Source: Leisingera sp. NJS204
Lineage (GTDB): Bacteria > Pseudomonadota > Alphaproteobacteria > Rhodobacterales > Rhodobacteraceae
NCBI RefSeq assembly: GCF_004123675.1
Contig: NZ_CP035417.1
Span: 3,091,501-3,155,500, forward strand
Direction of reading: 5' to 3'
Length of the DNA: 64,000 nucleotides
Shown: positions 51,084-61,931 of the stretch, one piece after another
Numbering within the stretch: the stretch's first letter is position 1
Layout of the letters: each line of letters opens with the position of its first letter
Made by a program: the position numbers and the translations under genes
The notes under the pieces: generated by a model
Database searches by the model: none
Seen by the model: only the letters and a program-made list of their open reading frames with translations
Told to the model about the DNA's origin: nothing

Positions 51084-51703
51084 TGCGTCAGCGTTTTGAT
51101 TATCTGAAAGAAACCCCTTCGCAAACCGCCGGGCCTTATGTCCATATCGGCCTCGCTCCCGGCGCTGCGGGATTTGAGATCTATGATCAGGAACTTGGCT
51201 GGGACATTGCCGGGCATAACGCCAAGGGCGAGCACATCCGGGTCGAGGGCATGGTCATCGACGGCACTGGCTCGCCGGTCAAGGACGTGCTGCTGGAGGT
51301 CTGGCAGGCCAATGCGAACGGCATCTATGCCCACCCCGAAAATGGCGGCACGGTTGAGGACGGTTTTCGCGGCTGGGGCCGGGTGATCTCCGATTTTGAG
51401 ACCGGAGAATGGGGGTTCGGCACAGTAAAGCCCGGGCCGGCTATGGGCCGGGGCGGCCAGATGATGGCGCCGCATATCAACCTGTGGATTGTGGCGCGCG
51501 GCATCAATGTGGGGCTGAACACCCGGGTCTACTTTGAGGACGAGGCAGAGGCCAATGCCACCGACCCCGTGCTGAATGTGATAGAATGGGAGCGCCGCCG
51601 CGCCACCCTGATTGCCAGGCGCAGCGAACGGGACGGTTTGGCGATTTACCGCTTCGACATCCGCCTGCAGGGCGACGATGAAACAGTGTTTTTCGACATC
51701 TGA
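51083..51703 (+). CDS. pcaG: Protocatechuate 3,4-dioxygenase alpha subunit
   Basis: A 206-residue alpha chain: QTAGPYVHIGLAPGAAGFEI, EVWQANANGIYAHPENGGTV and MMAPHINLWIVARGINVGLN are the family blocks. As usual for PcaG it lacks the full iron ligand set of the beta chain. ATG 51083 shares a base with the pcaH stop and follows GGAGGGG; the TTG at 51080 is not needed. It forms the (alpha-beta)n enzyme with PcaH. Confidence 0.95.
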   Translation: MRQRFDYLKETPSQTAGPYVHIGLAPGAAGFEIYDQELGWDIAGHNAKGEHIRVEGMVIDGTGSPVKDVLLEVWQANANGIYAHPENGGTVEDGFRGWGRVISDFETGEWGFGTVKPGPAMGRGGQMMAPHINLWIVARGINVGLNTRVYFEDEAEANATDPVLNVIEWERRRATLIARRSERDGLAIYRFDIRLQGDDETVFFDI

Positions 51704-51715
51704 AGGGGAGCAATC

Positions 51716-52546
51716 ATGAGTAAACCCTGCATCATCTGCGTGGCCATCACCGGCTCGGTTCCGACCAAGAAAAACAACCCGGCAGTGCCCGTCACCATCG
51801 CCGAGCAGATCGAAAGCACCCAGGAGGCGTTTGAAGCCGGCGCCTCCATCGCTCATTGCCATGTGCGCAACGACGACCAGACGCCGACCTCGGACCCGGA
51901 ACGGTTCGCCCGCCTGATGGAAGGCCTGCACAAACACTGCCCCGGCATGATCGTGCAGCTGTCGACCGGCGGCCGCTCCGGCGCCGGACACGAGCGCGGC
52001 GGCATGCTGCCCCTGCGCCCCGACATGGCCTCGTTGTCGGTGGGATCGAACAATTTCCCGGCGCGGGTTTATGAAAACGCACCCGATCTGGTGGACTGGC
52101 TGGCCTCGGAGATGCGTGCGCATGAGGTGAAGCCCGAGATCGAGGCCTTTGACCTGTCGCACATACATCAGGCGGTAAAAATGAACCGGGAGGGGCGCAT
52201 TGCCGGCACGCTTTACGTGCAGTTCGTGATGGGCGTTAAGAACGCGATGCCGGTCGACAGGGACGTGTTCGATTACTACGTCAAAACCATGCAGCGGCTG
52301 GCACCGGAGGCCCAGTGGTGCGGCGCCGGTGTCGGGCCGGGGCAGATCCTGGTCAACGAATGGTCCATCGCCGCGGGCGGCCATACCCGCACCGGGCTGG
52401 AGGACAATATGCGGCTCGACCGCGACACCCTTGCGCCCTCCAATGCCGCGCTGGTGAGGCGGGCAGCGGCGCTTTGCGAAACCTACGAACGCCCTGTCGC
52501 CACCTGGCAGCAGGCCCGCAAGATCCTGGAACTCCGGCCCGGTTGA
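51716..52546 (+). CDS. Beta-keto acid cleavage enzyme (BKACE, DUF849)
   Basis: A 276-residue TIM-barrel zinc enzyme: VAITGSVPTKKNNPAVPVT, zinc ligands in AHCHVRNDD (His47, His49), STGGRSGAG for substrate, and a C-terminal VNEWSIAAGGHTRTGLEDN with the third ligand region. BKACE proteins condense a beta-keto acid with acetyl-CoA to give acetoacetate and a new acyl-CoA; some members use beta-ketoadipate. Being 12 bp after pcaG and with no pcaIJ or pcaF nearby, it most likely turns beta-ketoadipate into succinyl-CoA and acetoacetate. Substrate is inferred from context. Confidence 0.85.
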   Translation: MSKPCIICVAITGSVPTKKNNPAVPVTIAEQIESTQEAFEAGASIAHCHVRNDDQTPTSDPERFARLMEGLHKHCPGMIVQLSTGGRSGAGHERGGMLPLRPDMASLSVGSNNFPARVYENAPDLVDWLASEMRAHEVKPEIEAFDLSHIHQAVKMNREGRIAGTLYVQFVMGVKNAMPVDRDVFDYYVKTMQRLAPEAQWCGAGVGPGQILVNEWSIAAGGHTRTGLEDNMRLDRDTLAPSNAALVRRAAALCETYERPVATWQQARKILELRPG

Positions 52547-52664
52547 TGCCGCCCGCTTCGGGCCGCAGGGCCGAAGCCACGCCCAAGGCCGCCAGGCGGC
52601 CCGTCAGGGCAACCGCGGGCGCGGGAGCCCCCCCCCTTCCGCCCGGCCGGCCAACTGGCGCCGG

Positions 52665-53054
52665 TCAACTCCCGCCGGAAAGGTCCTTGAGAATCGGGCA
52701 ATCCGGACGGCTGTCGCCTGCACAGCCTTTGACCAGCTCTCTCAATGTGCCGCGCATCGCCTGCAGATCGGCGATCTTCTCCTCGATCTTGCCCAGATGC
52801 TCCAGCGCCAACTGCTTCACATCGGCGCTGGCGCGGGTTTCGTCCTCGTAAAGCGCCATCAGGGTACGGCAGTCCTCGATGGTGAAACCCAGCGCCCGGG
52901 CGCGACCCAAAAAGGCCAGCTTATGCAGATCAGTCTCGGCAAAGCAGCGATAGCCATTGGCGCTGCGATGCGGTTTGATCAGGCCGATATCCTCGTAATA
53001 GCGGATGGTCTTGGCCGGCAGGCCGGAGCGGCGGGATACATCTCCGATATTCAT
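52665..53054 (-). CDS. cueR: Cu(I)-responsive MerR-family regulator CueR
   Basis: A 129-residue MerR protein: MNIGDVSRRSGLPAKTIRYY winged helix, long dimerisation helix, and a metal loop with Cys111 and Cys119 (KGCAGDSRPDCPIL), the two-Cys pattern for monovalent copper, silver or gold. It activates copA from a promoter with a 19-bp spacer, found at 55592-55622. Its start overlaps the copA stop by ATGA, so it is co-transcribed and autoregulated. Confidence 0.93.
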   Translation of the reverse strand: MNIGDVSRRSGLPAKTIRYYEDIGLIKPHRSANGYRCFAETDLHKLAFLGRARALGFTIEDCRTLMALYEDETRASADVKQLALEHLGKIEEKIADLQAMRGTLRELVKGCAGDSRPDCPILKDLSGGS

Positions 53055-55558
53055 GCGCGCGCCTCCTGCTTGCCGGCCGCAAGGACCGCCGGCCCGGCCT
53101 GTCCTTCATCCATGGCCGGTTTCAGGCGGCGCAAGCGCAGGGCATTGAACAGGACAAACACGCTCGACAGTGCCATTGCGCCTGCCGCAAGTGCCGGCGA
53201 CAAAAGAGGCCCCCCAAAAGGGTACAGAACCCCGGCCGCCACCGGTACCAGCAGCACGTTATAGCCAAAAGCCCAGCCCAGGTTCTGGCGGATGTTGCGC
53301 ATGGTGGCGCGGCTGACTGTCAGCGCGTTCACCACCCCGCGCAGATCACCCGAGACCAGCACCACATCCGCCGCCTCGATCGCCACATCGGTGCCGGTGC
53401 CGATGGCAATTCCAGCATCCGCCGCCGCCAGCGCCGGGGCGTCGTTTATGCCGTCGCCCACAAATGCCAGCACGCCATGCTCTGCCTGCAGCTCCTGGAT
53501 CGCGGCAACCTTATCAGCAGGCAGGCATTCGGCCTTCACTGCATCAATACCCAGCCGCGCGGCAATCGCCTGCGCCGTCGCCAAAGCATCACCGGTGATC
53601 ATTGCCACCTTCAATCCTTGGTCATGAAAGGCTTTAATTGCCGCCGGGGTACCCGGCTTGACCGGATCCGCCACCGCAATCACCGCCGCCGCCTGGCCGT
53701 CAACGGCGGCGAAAAGCGGGGTTTCGCCGCGCTCTGCCAGTTTCAGCCCCTCCGCCTCCAGCGGGCCAAGCGCAATGCCTTCGCGCGCCATCAGCCGGGC
53801 GGCACCGGCCAGCACCACGCGGCCCTCGACCTCGGCGCGCAGGCCATAGCCCGGGATTGCTTCAAACGTATCGGGTTCGGGCAGCCCCTTGCCTGCCGCT
53901 GCCGTGACGGCGCGGGCGATGGGGTGTTCCGACTGCGCCTCAGCGGCGCCGGTCAAGCGCAGCACCTCTTCGCGGGTGAATCCTTTGGCGCAGATCAATT
54001 CGGTCAGCACCGGCCGGCCCTCAGTCAATGTGCCGGTCTTGTCGAGCGCCACCACGCGCACTTCCTGCAAGTGCTGCAGTGCATCGCCCTTGCGGAACAG
54101 AACCCCCATCTGCGCCGCGCGGCCGATGCCGACCATGATAGAAGTCGGCGTCGCCAGCCCCATGGCGCAGGGACAGGCGATAATCAGCACCGAAACACCG
54201 GCCACCAGGGCCAGCGGCAGGGCGGGCGCAGGGCCGAGCAGAGACCAAACCAGCACGGTCAGCGCCGCAACCGCGATCACTGCGGGTACGAACCACAGGG
54301 TGATACGGTCGACCAGCCCTTGCACCGGCAGCTTGGCGCCCTGCGCCTGCTCGACCATGCGGATGATCTGCGCCAGTACTGTGTCGCGGCCAACGCGGGT
54401 GGCCCGGAATTCCAGCGCAGAATTGCCGTTGATGGTGCCCGTCGTCACTTCATCACCGCGGGACTTGGCGACGGGCACCGGCTCACCGCTGATCATGCTT
54501 TCGTCGATGTAGGAGCTGCCGGAGGTGATCTCGCCGTCCACCGCGATGCGCTCTCCCGGACGGACGCGGATCAGGTCGCCTGGGCCGATTTCTTCCACCG
54601 GAGTTTCAATTGCATCCCCGCCCGAGACCACCATGGCGGTTTTCGGCTGCAGCCCGGCCAGCTTGCGGATCGCGGCGCCGGTGCGGCCCTTGGCGCGGGC
54701 CTCCAGGAAGCGGCCCGTGAGAATAAGGGCGACGATCACCACCGCCGCCTCGTAATAGACATTGGCGGTGCCCGCGGGCAACAGCCTGGGCGCGAAGGTG
54801 GAAATCACCGAGAATCCATAGGCCGCGGAGGTCCCCAGCGCCACCAGCGCGTTCATGTCGGGAGCGCCGCGGAGCAAGGCCGGAAAGCCCTTAGCATAGA
54901 ATTGCCGACCCGGCCCGGCCAGCACCGCGGTAGTCAGGGCGAATTGCAACAAGTAGCTGTTTTGCGTGCCTATATTTTCCATAACCCAATGATGCAGCGC
55001 CGGGACCATGTGGCCGCCCATTTCGATCAAGAACACCGGCAGTGTCAGAAGCGCGGCGATCAGCACCTGCCGGCCCAGTGCGGAAATCTCACCCGCGTTA
55101 CGGCGGCCGGTCTGCTCCGCTTCATCCTCTGCCGCACCGCTGAGACGGGCCGGATAGCCGGTATCCGTCAATGTGCGGGCGAGATCGGCGGCGCGGGCCA
55201 TGCCGGTTAAATAACGGATTTGTGCCGTCTCATTTGCCAGGTTCACGCTGGCCGATAGCACCCCCGGCACCGCCAGCAGCGCCCGTTCCACCCGGCCCAC
55301 GCAGGACGCGCAGCTCATGCCGCTGACCACCAGGGAAGCTTGCGCCTCTGCCGCCGGATACCCCGCAGAGGCCAATGCGCTGGTCAGATCCATCAGCGGA
55401 ACCTCCGCCGCAGCCTCCACCTGGCCGGTGGCATTGGCAAGGTTGACGGAGGCGCTCTGCACGCCTTCGACCGCCGCCAAGGCGCGCTCAGCACGCCCTG
55501 CACAGCCCGCACAGCTGAGGCCGGTGATATTCAGTGAAATCCTGCTAAGTTCAGACAT
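53051..55558 (-). CDS. copA: Copper-exporting P1B-type ATPase
   Basis: An 835-residue copper pump. Two N-terminal HMA domains: CAGC at 16-19 and CASC at 83-86. Membrane domain with CPC in IIACPCAMGLATP (about residue 463). Phosphorylation motif VVALDKTGTLTEG (about residue 505), HP motif in AQSEHPIARAV, and GDGINDAPALAAAD. All residues for Cu(I) transport are present. It pumps Cu(I) from the cytoplasm to the periplasm. ATG 55558 has AGGA upstream. It is followed by cueR in one operon and is preceded by a CueR-type promoter. Confidence 0.96.
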   Translation of the reverse strand: MSELSRISLNITGLSCAGCAGRAERALAAVEGVQSASVNLANATGQVEAAAEVPLMDLTSALASAGYPAAEAQASLVVSGMSCASCVGRVERALLAVPGVLSASVNLANETAQIRYLTGMARAADLARTLTDTGYPARLSGAAEDEAEQTGRRNAGEISALGRQVLIAALLTLPVFLIEMGGHMVPALHHWVMENIGTQNSYLLQFALTTAVLAGPGRQFYAKGFPALLRGAPDMNALVALGTSAAYGFSVISTFAPRLLPAGTANVYYEAAVVIVALILTGRFLEARAKGRTGAAIRKLAGLQPKTAMVVSGGDAIETPVEEIGPGDLIRVRPGERIAVDGEITSGSSYIDESMISGEPVPVAKSRGDEVTTGTINGNSALEFRATRVGRDTVLAQIIRMVEQAQGAKLPVQGLVDRITLWFVPAVIAVAALTVLVWSLLGPAPALPLALVAGVSVLIIACPCAMGLATPTSIMVGIGRAAQMGVLFRKGDALQHLQEVRVVALDKTGTLTEGRPVLTELICAKGFTREEVLRLTGAAEAQSEHPIARAVTAAAGKGLPEPDTFEAIPGYGLRAEVEGRVVLAGAARLMAREGIALGPLEAEGLKLAERGETPLFAAVDGQAAAVIAVADPVKPGTPAAIKAFHDQGLKVAMITGDALATAQAIAARLGIDAVKAECLPADKVAAIQELQAEHGVLAFVGDGINDAPALAAADAGIAIGTGTDVAIEAADVVLVSGDLRGVVNALTVSRATMRNIRQNLGWAFGYNVLLVPVAAGVLYPFGGPLLSPALAAGAMALSSVFVLFNALRLRRLKPAMDEGQAGPAVLAAGKQEARA

Positions 55559-55591
55559 CGGAATCCTGCCGCTTCTGGTCCTTTGACAAGA

Positions 55592-55622
55592 GATATGAGG
55601 GTTCCAGCGAGGGGAAGGTCAA
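55592..55622 (-). promoter_or_regulatory. CueR-type promoter of copA
   Basis: On the minus strand TTGACC (-35) and CATATC (-10) are separated by 19 bp, and the spacer holds an inverted repeat TTCC-N7-GGAA, the layout of MerR/CueR-activated promoters. It lies 34 bp before the copA start. Confidence 0.75.
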
Positions 55623-55911
55623 GACCCGGCATTCAATTTCCTTCCCATAACTGGAATCTTTCGAGCAAGCTGCTGGGAACCGGCAGTTTTTCATCACGCG
55701 GGAATGGCGCGGACCGTTGGCCGGCTGTCGCATTCAGGGCAAGGCCCGGCACCCTGCTCCTGATAATGTGCCGAGGCAAAGCTTGCGTGCGCCAGCCTGC
55801 AAATGTAACGCTGGGTCATTCCGGCCCGCGGCCCTGCTGCTGGCTACGCATTCAACCGGATCCGCTTCGCGGCGGCCCGGCCCCGCAGAATTTGGACGAA
55901 GGACCAGTCAC

Positions 55912-57027
<1,116 letters not shown>

Positions 57028-57052
57028 GCCCTATCCAGTTCGCAAATAGCAA

Positions 57053-57076
57053 AACGCAGGCCCTGGGGCCTGCGTT
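57053..57076 (+). terminator. Rho-independent terminator
   Basis: A perfect 11-bp stem AACGCAGGCCC-TG-GGGCCTGCGTT followed by CTCGTTTCT and preceded by AGCAAA, 26 bp after the dehydrogenase stop. It may work in both directions between the convergent dehydrogenase and spoVR genes. Confidence 0.85.
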
Positions 57077-57139
57077 CTCGTTTCTGCGGCAAGGCTGAAA
57101 AGCTGCCGCCAAAAGCCGGACCCAGCCCTGTGGAGTGCG

Positions 57140-58654
57140 TCAGTTTTCAAAGGCGGTCTCCACCGCGTCCAAGCTGACGTCATACCCCCAAAGACGGCGC
57201 AAGTGCTTCAGCACCTCTTCCTGATCCTCCTCATCCAAATGAATGCCATCCCGCACAGTATGGGTCAGCTTCAATTCCCGGTCACCGCGCAGATCCGCGT
57301 CTGTCACCTGAATATCAGGTTCCAGGTAAGCCAGATCATACTGCTTTGCCAAATCGCGGCGGATCGCCTTGTATCCCGCGCGGTTATGGATCTGACTCAC
57401 CACCAGATTGGGCAGGTCGGCGTCATTGGTCAGCGTGAACAGCTTGAACTTACGGATCAGATGCGGCGACAGGAACTGCTGGATAAAGCTTTCATCGCGG
57501 TAATTCGCCCATGCATCGCGCATCACTTTCCGCCAGTCGGGATCACCGGCGAAATCGGGGAACCACTCGCGGTCCTCATCAGTCGGGTCCTGACAGATCC
57601 GGCGGATGTCCTGCATCATCGCAAACCCCAGCGCATAAGGATTGAGGCCGGAGAAACGCGGATCGTCAAACTCAGGCTGCAGCACCACATTGGTATGGCT
57701 GTGCATTATCTCCATAAAGGCGCCTTCGGTGATTTGGCCCTGCTCATAAAGTTTGTTTATGATGTAGTAGTGCACGAAGGTCGCGCAGCCCTCGTTCATC
57801 ACTTTGGTCTGTTTCTGCGGGTAAAAATACTGCGCCAGCATCCGCACGATGCGCAGCAGCTCACACTGCCAGGCCTCCAGCACCGGACTGTGCTTTTCCA
57901 GGAAATAAAGCACGTTCTCCTGCGGCAGGTTCATCTGCTTGCGGCGCGCGCTGAAATCAGCATCCTCGACCAGTTCCAGCTTGTCGCGACCCAGGGTTGT
58001 ATCAGTCCAGATATCCAGCACGCTTTGGCCGCTTTCATAGCCTTCGCGCACCTTCTGCATCGCCACCAGTTCCTCGGTGGTCGGCTTGGGCGGGCGTCCG
58101 TAGCGGAACACGCCTTGGGATTGCAGCGCATGGGCCGCGTCCAGAATCTCTTCGACCGCACAAGGGCCGTACCGTTCCTCGCAAGCGGCGATGTAATTTT
58201 TGGCAAAGGCCAAGTAATCATGAATACCAGCTGCATCTGTCCACTGCTGAAACAAATAATTGTTCTTGAAGAAATGGTTATGTCCGAATGCCGCATGCGC
58301 CATCACCAGCGTCTGCATCGCCATGGTGTTTTCTTCCATGTTGTAGCTGATGCAGGGGTTCGAATTGATGACGATCTCATAGGCCAGACCCTGGCGGCCG
58401 GTGCGGTACAGCGCCTCGTCGCGGGCGAAATGCTTGCCGAATGACCAATGCTGATACATCAGCGGCAGGCCGACACAGGAATAGGCATCCAGCATCTGCT
58501 CAGCCGAAATGATTTCGATCTGATTGGGATAAACATCCAGCCCAAGGTCGCCCAGCGCGATCTCCTCAATCGCGTCGCGCGCTGTTTCCATCAGTTCAAA
58601 GGTCCATTCCGGCCCGTCGAACAGCGGCTTGCGCGCCTTTTCAGCTGCCTGCAT
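57140..58654 (-). CDS. SpoVR family protein
   Basis: A 504-residue cytoplasmic SpoVR/YcgB protein: CISYNMEENTMAMQTLVMAH, the histidine-rich AAFGHNHFFKNNYLF, and VNEGCATFVHYYIIN motif (here MNEGCATFVHYYIINKLYEQ) are hallmarks. Function is unknown in non-sporulating bacteria; it belongs with PrkA and YeaH to a stress and stationary-phase module, and the histidine pattern hints at metal binding. It overlaps the upstream gene by 14 bp, so the three genes are translated together. Confidence 0.92.
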   Translation of the reverse strand: MQAAEKARKPLFDGPEWTFELMETARDAIEEIALGDLGLDVYPNQIEIISAEQMLDAYSCVGLPLMYQHWSFGKHFARDEALYRTGRQGLAYEIVINSNPCISYNMEENTMAMQTLVMAHAAFGHNHFFKNNYLFQQWTDAAGIHDYLAFAKNYIAACEERYGPCAVEEILDAAHALQSQGVFRYGRPPKPTTEELVAMQKVREGYESGQSVLDIWTDTTLGRDKLELVEDADFSARRKQMNLPQENVLYFLEKHSPVLEAWQCELLRIVRMLAQYFYPQKQTKVMNEGCATFVHYYIINKLYEQGQITEGAFMEIMHSHTNVVLQPEFDDPRFSGLNPYALGFAMMQDIRRICQDPTDEDREWFPDFAGDPDWRKVMRDAWANYRDESFIQQFLSPHLIRKFKLFTLTNDADLPNLVVSQIHNRAGYKAIRRDLAKQYDLAYLEPDIQVTDADLRGDRELKLTHTVRDGIHLDEEDQEEVLKHLRRLWGYDVSLDAVETAFEN

Positions 58655-59978
58655 ACTGCGCCCCTTTCACCTTGGGGAGGAAGAACTCCCGGAAAATCGG
58701 ATAGATGTGGCCGGGTTGCGAGACACGCTGCATTTCAAAATGCTGCGCCTGGCCCTTCACGTCACGGTAGTTCTGCCACAGGTCTTCGCCTGCTTCGGGA
58801 TTGTTCAGCAGCATTTCCGCCGCCTCATCGACGATTTCCACATAGGCATAAAACTGGCTGACCGGCAGCAGGTCGTTCAGCAGCAGATTTTTGCAGCGCA
58901 CCGAGTCATTGCCGAAATTCTCGCCGTCGGAGGCCTGCGCGCCGTAGATGTTCCACTCATCCGGCGGGTAGCGCTCTTCGATGATCTCCTTCATTTTCTC
59001 CAGCGCGGTGGACACAATGGTGCCGCCGGTTTCCCGGGCATAGAAGAAGGTTTCCTCGTCGACTTCCTGGGCGTGGTGAGTGTGCCGCACGAACACCAGT
59101 TCGGTGTGTTCATAGCAACGCTCCAGGAATAGGTGCAGCAGCAGGAAGAAGCGTTTGGCCAAGTCCTTTTCGCGCTCCTGCATGGAGCCTGAGACATCCA
59201 TCAGGCAGAAGACCACAGCGCGGGAATTGCGGATCTTTTCCGGTACAAAGGTATCGTACCGCAGGTCCAGCGGGTCGATATAGCCGACGACCTTGCGCTT
59301 GCGGAGGATGCCTTCGAGTTTCTTTTGCAATTCGGCCAGAAATGCCTCTTGCGGCGGGCTGCGTTCCTCCAGCGCTTCCAGTTCGGCGATCTGCTCTTCC
59401 AAATCCCGCTGCGACTTGGTGGTCGGGCGCTGCAATGCAATCCGGCGCCCCAGAGAGTTGCGCATGGTGCGCACCAGATTGAGGTTGTTGGGCGTGCCCG
59501 CAGTGGTCAGGCCGGCCCGGCGGGTGCCGATGGTTTCGGTCTCCACCGTAGCCTTTTCCACCAGGTCCGGCAGCTCCAGCCCCTCAAACAGGATTTCCAG
59601 GTATTCTTCCTGCGTGAGTGTGAAGGAAAATTCGTCCGCACCATCCCCGTCCTCGGAGGCCTTGCGGCCACCCTCGCCCGCACCGCCGTCCGGGCGTTTG
59701 ATGGTGTCGCCGACAACAAAATCCTTGTTGCCGGGCAGAACATGACGGCGCAGGCCGCCCTTGGAAGAGTGAAAGAACCGCGGCTCCTTCAGCCCTCTGG
59801 TCGGGATAGTGACCTTTTCGCCTTCGTCCGGGACACCGCTTCCGCTTTGGATCGATTTTCCCCGGACCGATTGGTCGACGCGTTCCTTAATATTCTCCCG
59901 GGCCCGCCGCAGGAACCGCTGGCGGTTCCCGAGGCTCTTGCCCTTCGGATTGGCGCGCCTGTCGATGAAATGATGCAT
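58641..59978 (-). CDS. YeaH/YhbH family (DUF444) protein
   Basis: A 445-residue protein with an N-terminal basic region (RRANPKGKSLGNRQRFLRRA) and a C-terminal von Willebrand A-like domain with VVFCLMDVSGSMQEREKDLA (the MIDAS DxSxS motif). The central EEYLEILFEGLELPDLVEK is typical. YeaH works with kinase YeaG/PrkA in Escherichia coli during nitrogen starvation. It is the middle gene of the prkA-yeaH-spoVR operon, 18 bp after prkA. ATG 59978 begins at the conserved MHHFIDRRANP. Confidence 0.92.
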   Translation of the reverse strand: MHHFIDRRANPKGKSLGNRQRFLRRARENIKERVDQSVRGKSIQSGSGVPDEGEKVTIPTRGLKEPRFFHSSKGGLRRHVLPGNKDFVVGDTIKRPDGGAGEGGRKASEDGDGADEFSFTLTQEEYLEILFEGLELPDLVEKATVETETIGTRRAGLTTAGTPNNLNLVRTMRNSLGRRIALQRPTTKSQRDLEEQIAELEALEERSPPQEAFLAELQKKLEGILRKRKVVGYIDPLDLRYDTFVPEKIRNSRAVVFCLMDVSGSMQEREKDLAKRFFLLLHLFLERCYEHTELVFVRHTHHAQEVDEETFFYARETGGTIVSTALEKMKEIIEERYPPDEWNIYGAQASDGENFGNDSVRCKNLLLNDLLPVSQFYAYVEIVDEAAEMLLNNPEAGEDLWQNYRDVKGQAQHFEMQRVSQPGHIYPIFREFFLPKVKGAQYAGS

Positions 59979-59996
59979 ATGCCACAGCGCTCCTCT

Positions 59997-61931
59997 TTAG
60001 CCCGCCTTGTTAACGCGCATGTACCATTCGACCAGACGCCGCACTTGGCGGTCGGTATAGCCATGGCCGCGCATACGCTCGACGAACTCCTGATGTTTGC
60101 CTTCGGTCTTGCTGTCCTTCTTGCTGCCGAAACTGATCACCGGAAGCAGCTCCTCGACCTGGCTGAACATGTGTTTTTCGATCACATCGCGCAGCTTTTC
60201 ATAGGAATTCCAGGCCGGGTTTCTGCCCGTGTTTGCGCGATGGCGCAGGGCAAATTTCACGACCTCGTTGCGGAAGTCCTTGGGATTGGCGATGCCAACC
60301 GGCTTTTCGATCTTTGAAAGCTCCGAATCCAGCACTTCGCGGTTATAGAGCTGACCGGTGTCGGGATCCTTGTAATCCTGTTCTTCGATCCAGGCATCGG
60401 CGTAGGAGATATAGCGGTCAAAGACATTCTGGCCGTATTCCGTATAGCTTTCGAGGTACGCCTTCTGGATCTCGTTGCCGATGAACTCTTCATAACGCGG
60501 CGCCAGTTCCGTCTTGATGAACTCAAGGTACTTCTGCTCGGTCTCCTGCGGAAACTGCTCGCGCTTGATCATCTGCTCGAGCACATACATCAGATGCACC
60601 GGGTCCGCTGCCACTTCATCCGTGTCGAAGTTGAAAGTGGTGGACAGCACCTTGAAAGCGAAGCGGGTTGAGATGCCGTTCATCCCCTCGTCCACGCCGG
60701 CGCGGTCCTGATACTCCTGCACCGTCTTGGCTTTGGGGTCGGTGTCCTTCAGGCTTTCGCCGTCATAGACCCGCATCTTGGAGTAAAGGTTTGAGTTCTC
60801 ATGCGGCTTCAGGCGGGTCAGCACCGAGAAGCGGCTAAGAATCTTCAGCGTCTCCGGCGCACAGGGCGCATCACGCAGCTCGCTGAACTCGATCAGTTTT
60901 TCGTAGATTGAGGATTCATCCGAGACCCGCAGGCAATACGGCACCTTGACGATAGACACCCGGTCGATGAAGGCCTCGTTGTTCTTGTTATTCTTGAACG
61001 ACTGCCATTCGCTCTCGTTGGAGTGCGCCAGGATCAGGCCGTTGAAGGGGATCGCACCAAAGCTTTCGGTGCCCATATAGTTGCCTTCCTGGGTCGCCGT
61101 CAGCAGCGGGTGCAGCATCTTGATCGGCGCCTTGAACATCTCGACAAATTCCAGAACACCCTGGCTCGCCCGGTTCAAGCCGCCGGAGAAGCTGTAGGCA
61201 TCCGGGTTGTCCTGGCTGAAATGCTCCAGCTGGCGGATATCAACCTTGCCAACCAGGGTGGAGATGTCCTGGTTGTTCTCATCACCCGGCTCCACTTTGG
61301 CCACGCAGATGCGGCGCAGGCGGGAAGGGTACATGCGAACAACGGAGAATTTGTTGATATCGCCGTCGAATTCATCCAGCCGCTGGACGGCCCAAGGCGA
61401 CATCAGCCCTGGCAGGCGGTGCTGGACAATGCCGTATTCCTCTTCCAGAACCTTGCCCATGCGGACTGGATCAAACAGGCCCAGCGGACTTTCGAAAATC
61501 GGCGAGATCTGATCGCCGGCTTTCAGCACATAGATCGGCTGTTCTTCGACCAGGCGCTTCAGCCGCTCCGCCAGAGACGATTTGCCGCCGCCGACCGGAC
61601 CCAAGAGGTAAAGGATCTGCTTTCGCTCTTCCAGGCCTTGCGCGGCGTGGCGGAAATAGCCGACGATCCGTTCGATGGTGTCTTCCATGCCGTAGAAGTC
61701 GTGGAAAGCGCTGTAGCGCTTGATTGTCCGGTTCTGAAAGATCGGACCGAGCCGCGCGTCCTTGGACGTGTCTACCAGCTCCTCTTCGCCAATTGCCTTC
61801 AACATCCTCTCGGCGACGTTCGCGTACATGCTTGGATCGTCGCGGCAGGCGTTCAAATAATCCTGCAGCGGCATCTCCTGCTCGCGGGTTTCGCCGTACT
61901 GCTCTGCAAAAAGTTCGGCAATGTCTTTCAT
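59997..61931 (-). CDS. prkA: PrkA family AAA+/serine protein kinase
   Basis: A 644-residue protein of the PrkA/YeaG family. The AAA+ core begins near residue 80 with Walker A GPVGGGKS (111-118), contains LILAHSNESEWQSFKNNKNN, and is followed by the C-terminal PrkA domain (KHMFSQVEELLPVISFGSKK). The family has been described as a serine kinase, and more recently as an AAA+ protease-like protein in Bacillus; it acts under starvation and stress. Upstream are two AGGAGG sequences and an inverted repeat (62151-62190). It is first in the operon with the YeaH and SpoVR genes. Confidence 0.94.
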   Translation of the reverse strand: MKDIAELFAEQYGETREQEMPLQDYLNACRDDPSMYANVAERMLKAIGEEELVDTSKDARLGPIFQNRTIKRYSAFHDFYGMEDTIERIVGYFRHAAQGLEERKQILYLLGPVGGGKSSLAERLKRLVEEQPIYVLKAGDQISPIFESPLGLFDPVRMGKVLEEEYGIVQHRLPGLMSPWAVQRLDEFDGDINKFSVVRMYPSRLRRICVAKVEPGDENNQDISTLVGKVDIRQLEHFSQDNPDAYSFSGGLNRASQGVLEFVEMFKAPIKMLHPLLTATQEGNYMGTESFGAIPFNGLILAHSNESEWQSFKNNKNNEAFIDRVSIVKVPYCLRVSDESSIYEKLIEFSELRDAPCAPETLKILSRFSVLTRLKPHENSNLYSKMRVYDGESLKDTDPKAKTVQEYQDRAGVDEGMNGISTRFAFKVLSTTFNFDTDEVAADPVHLMYVLEQMIKREQFPQETEQKYLEFIKTELAPRYEEFIGNEIQKAYLESYTEYGQNVFDRYISYADAWIEEQDYKDPDTGQLYNREVLDSELSKIEKPVGIANPKDFRNEVVKFALRHRANTGRNPAWNSYEKLRDVIEKHMFSQVEELLPVISFGSKKDSKTEGKHQEFVERMRGHGYTDRQVRRLVEWYMRVNKAG

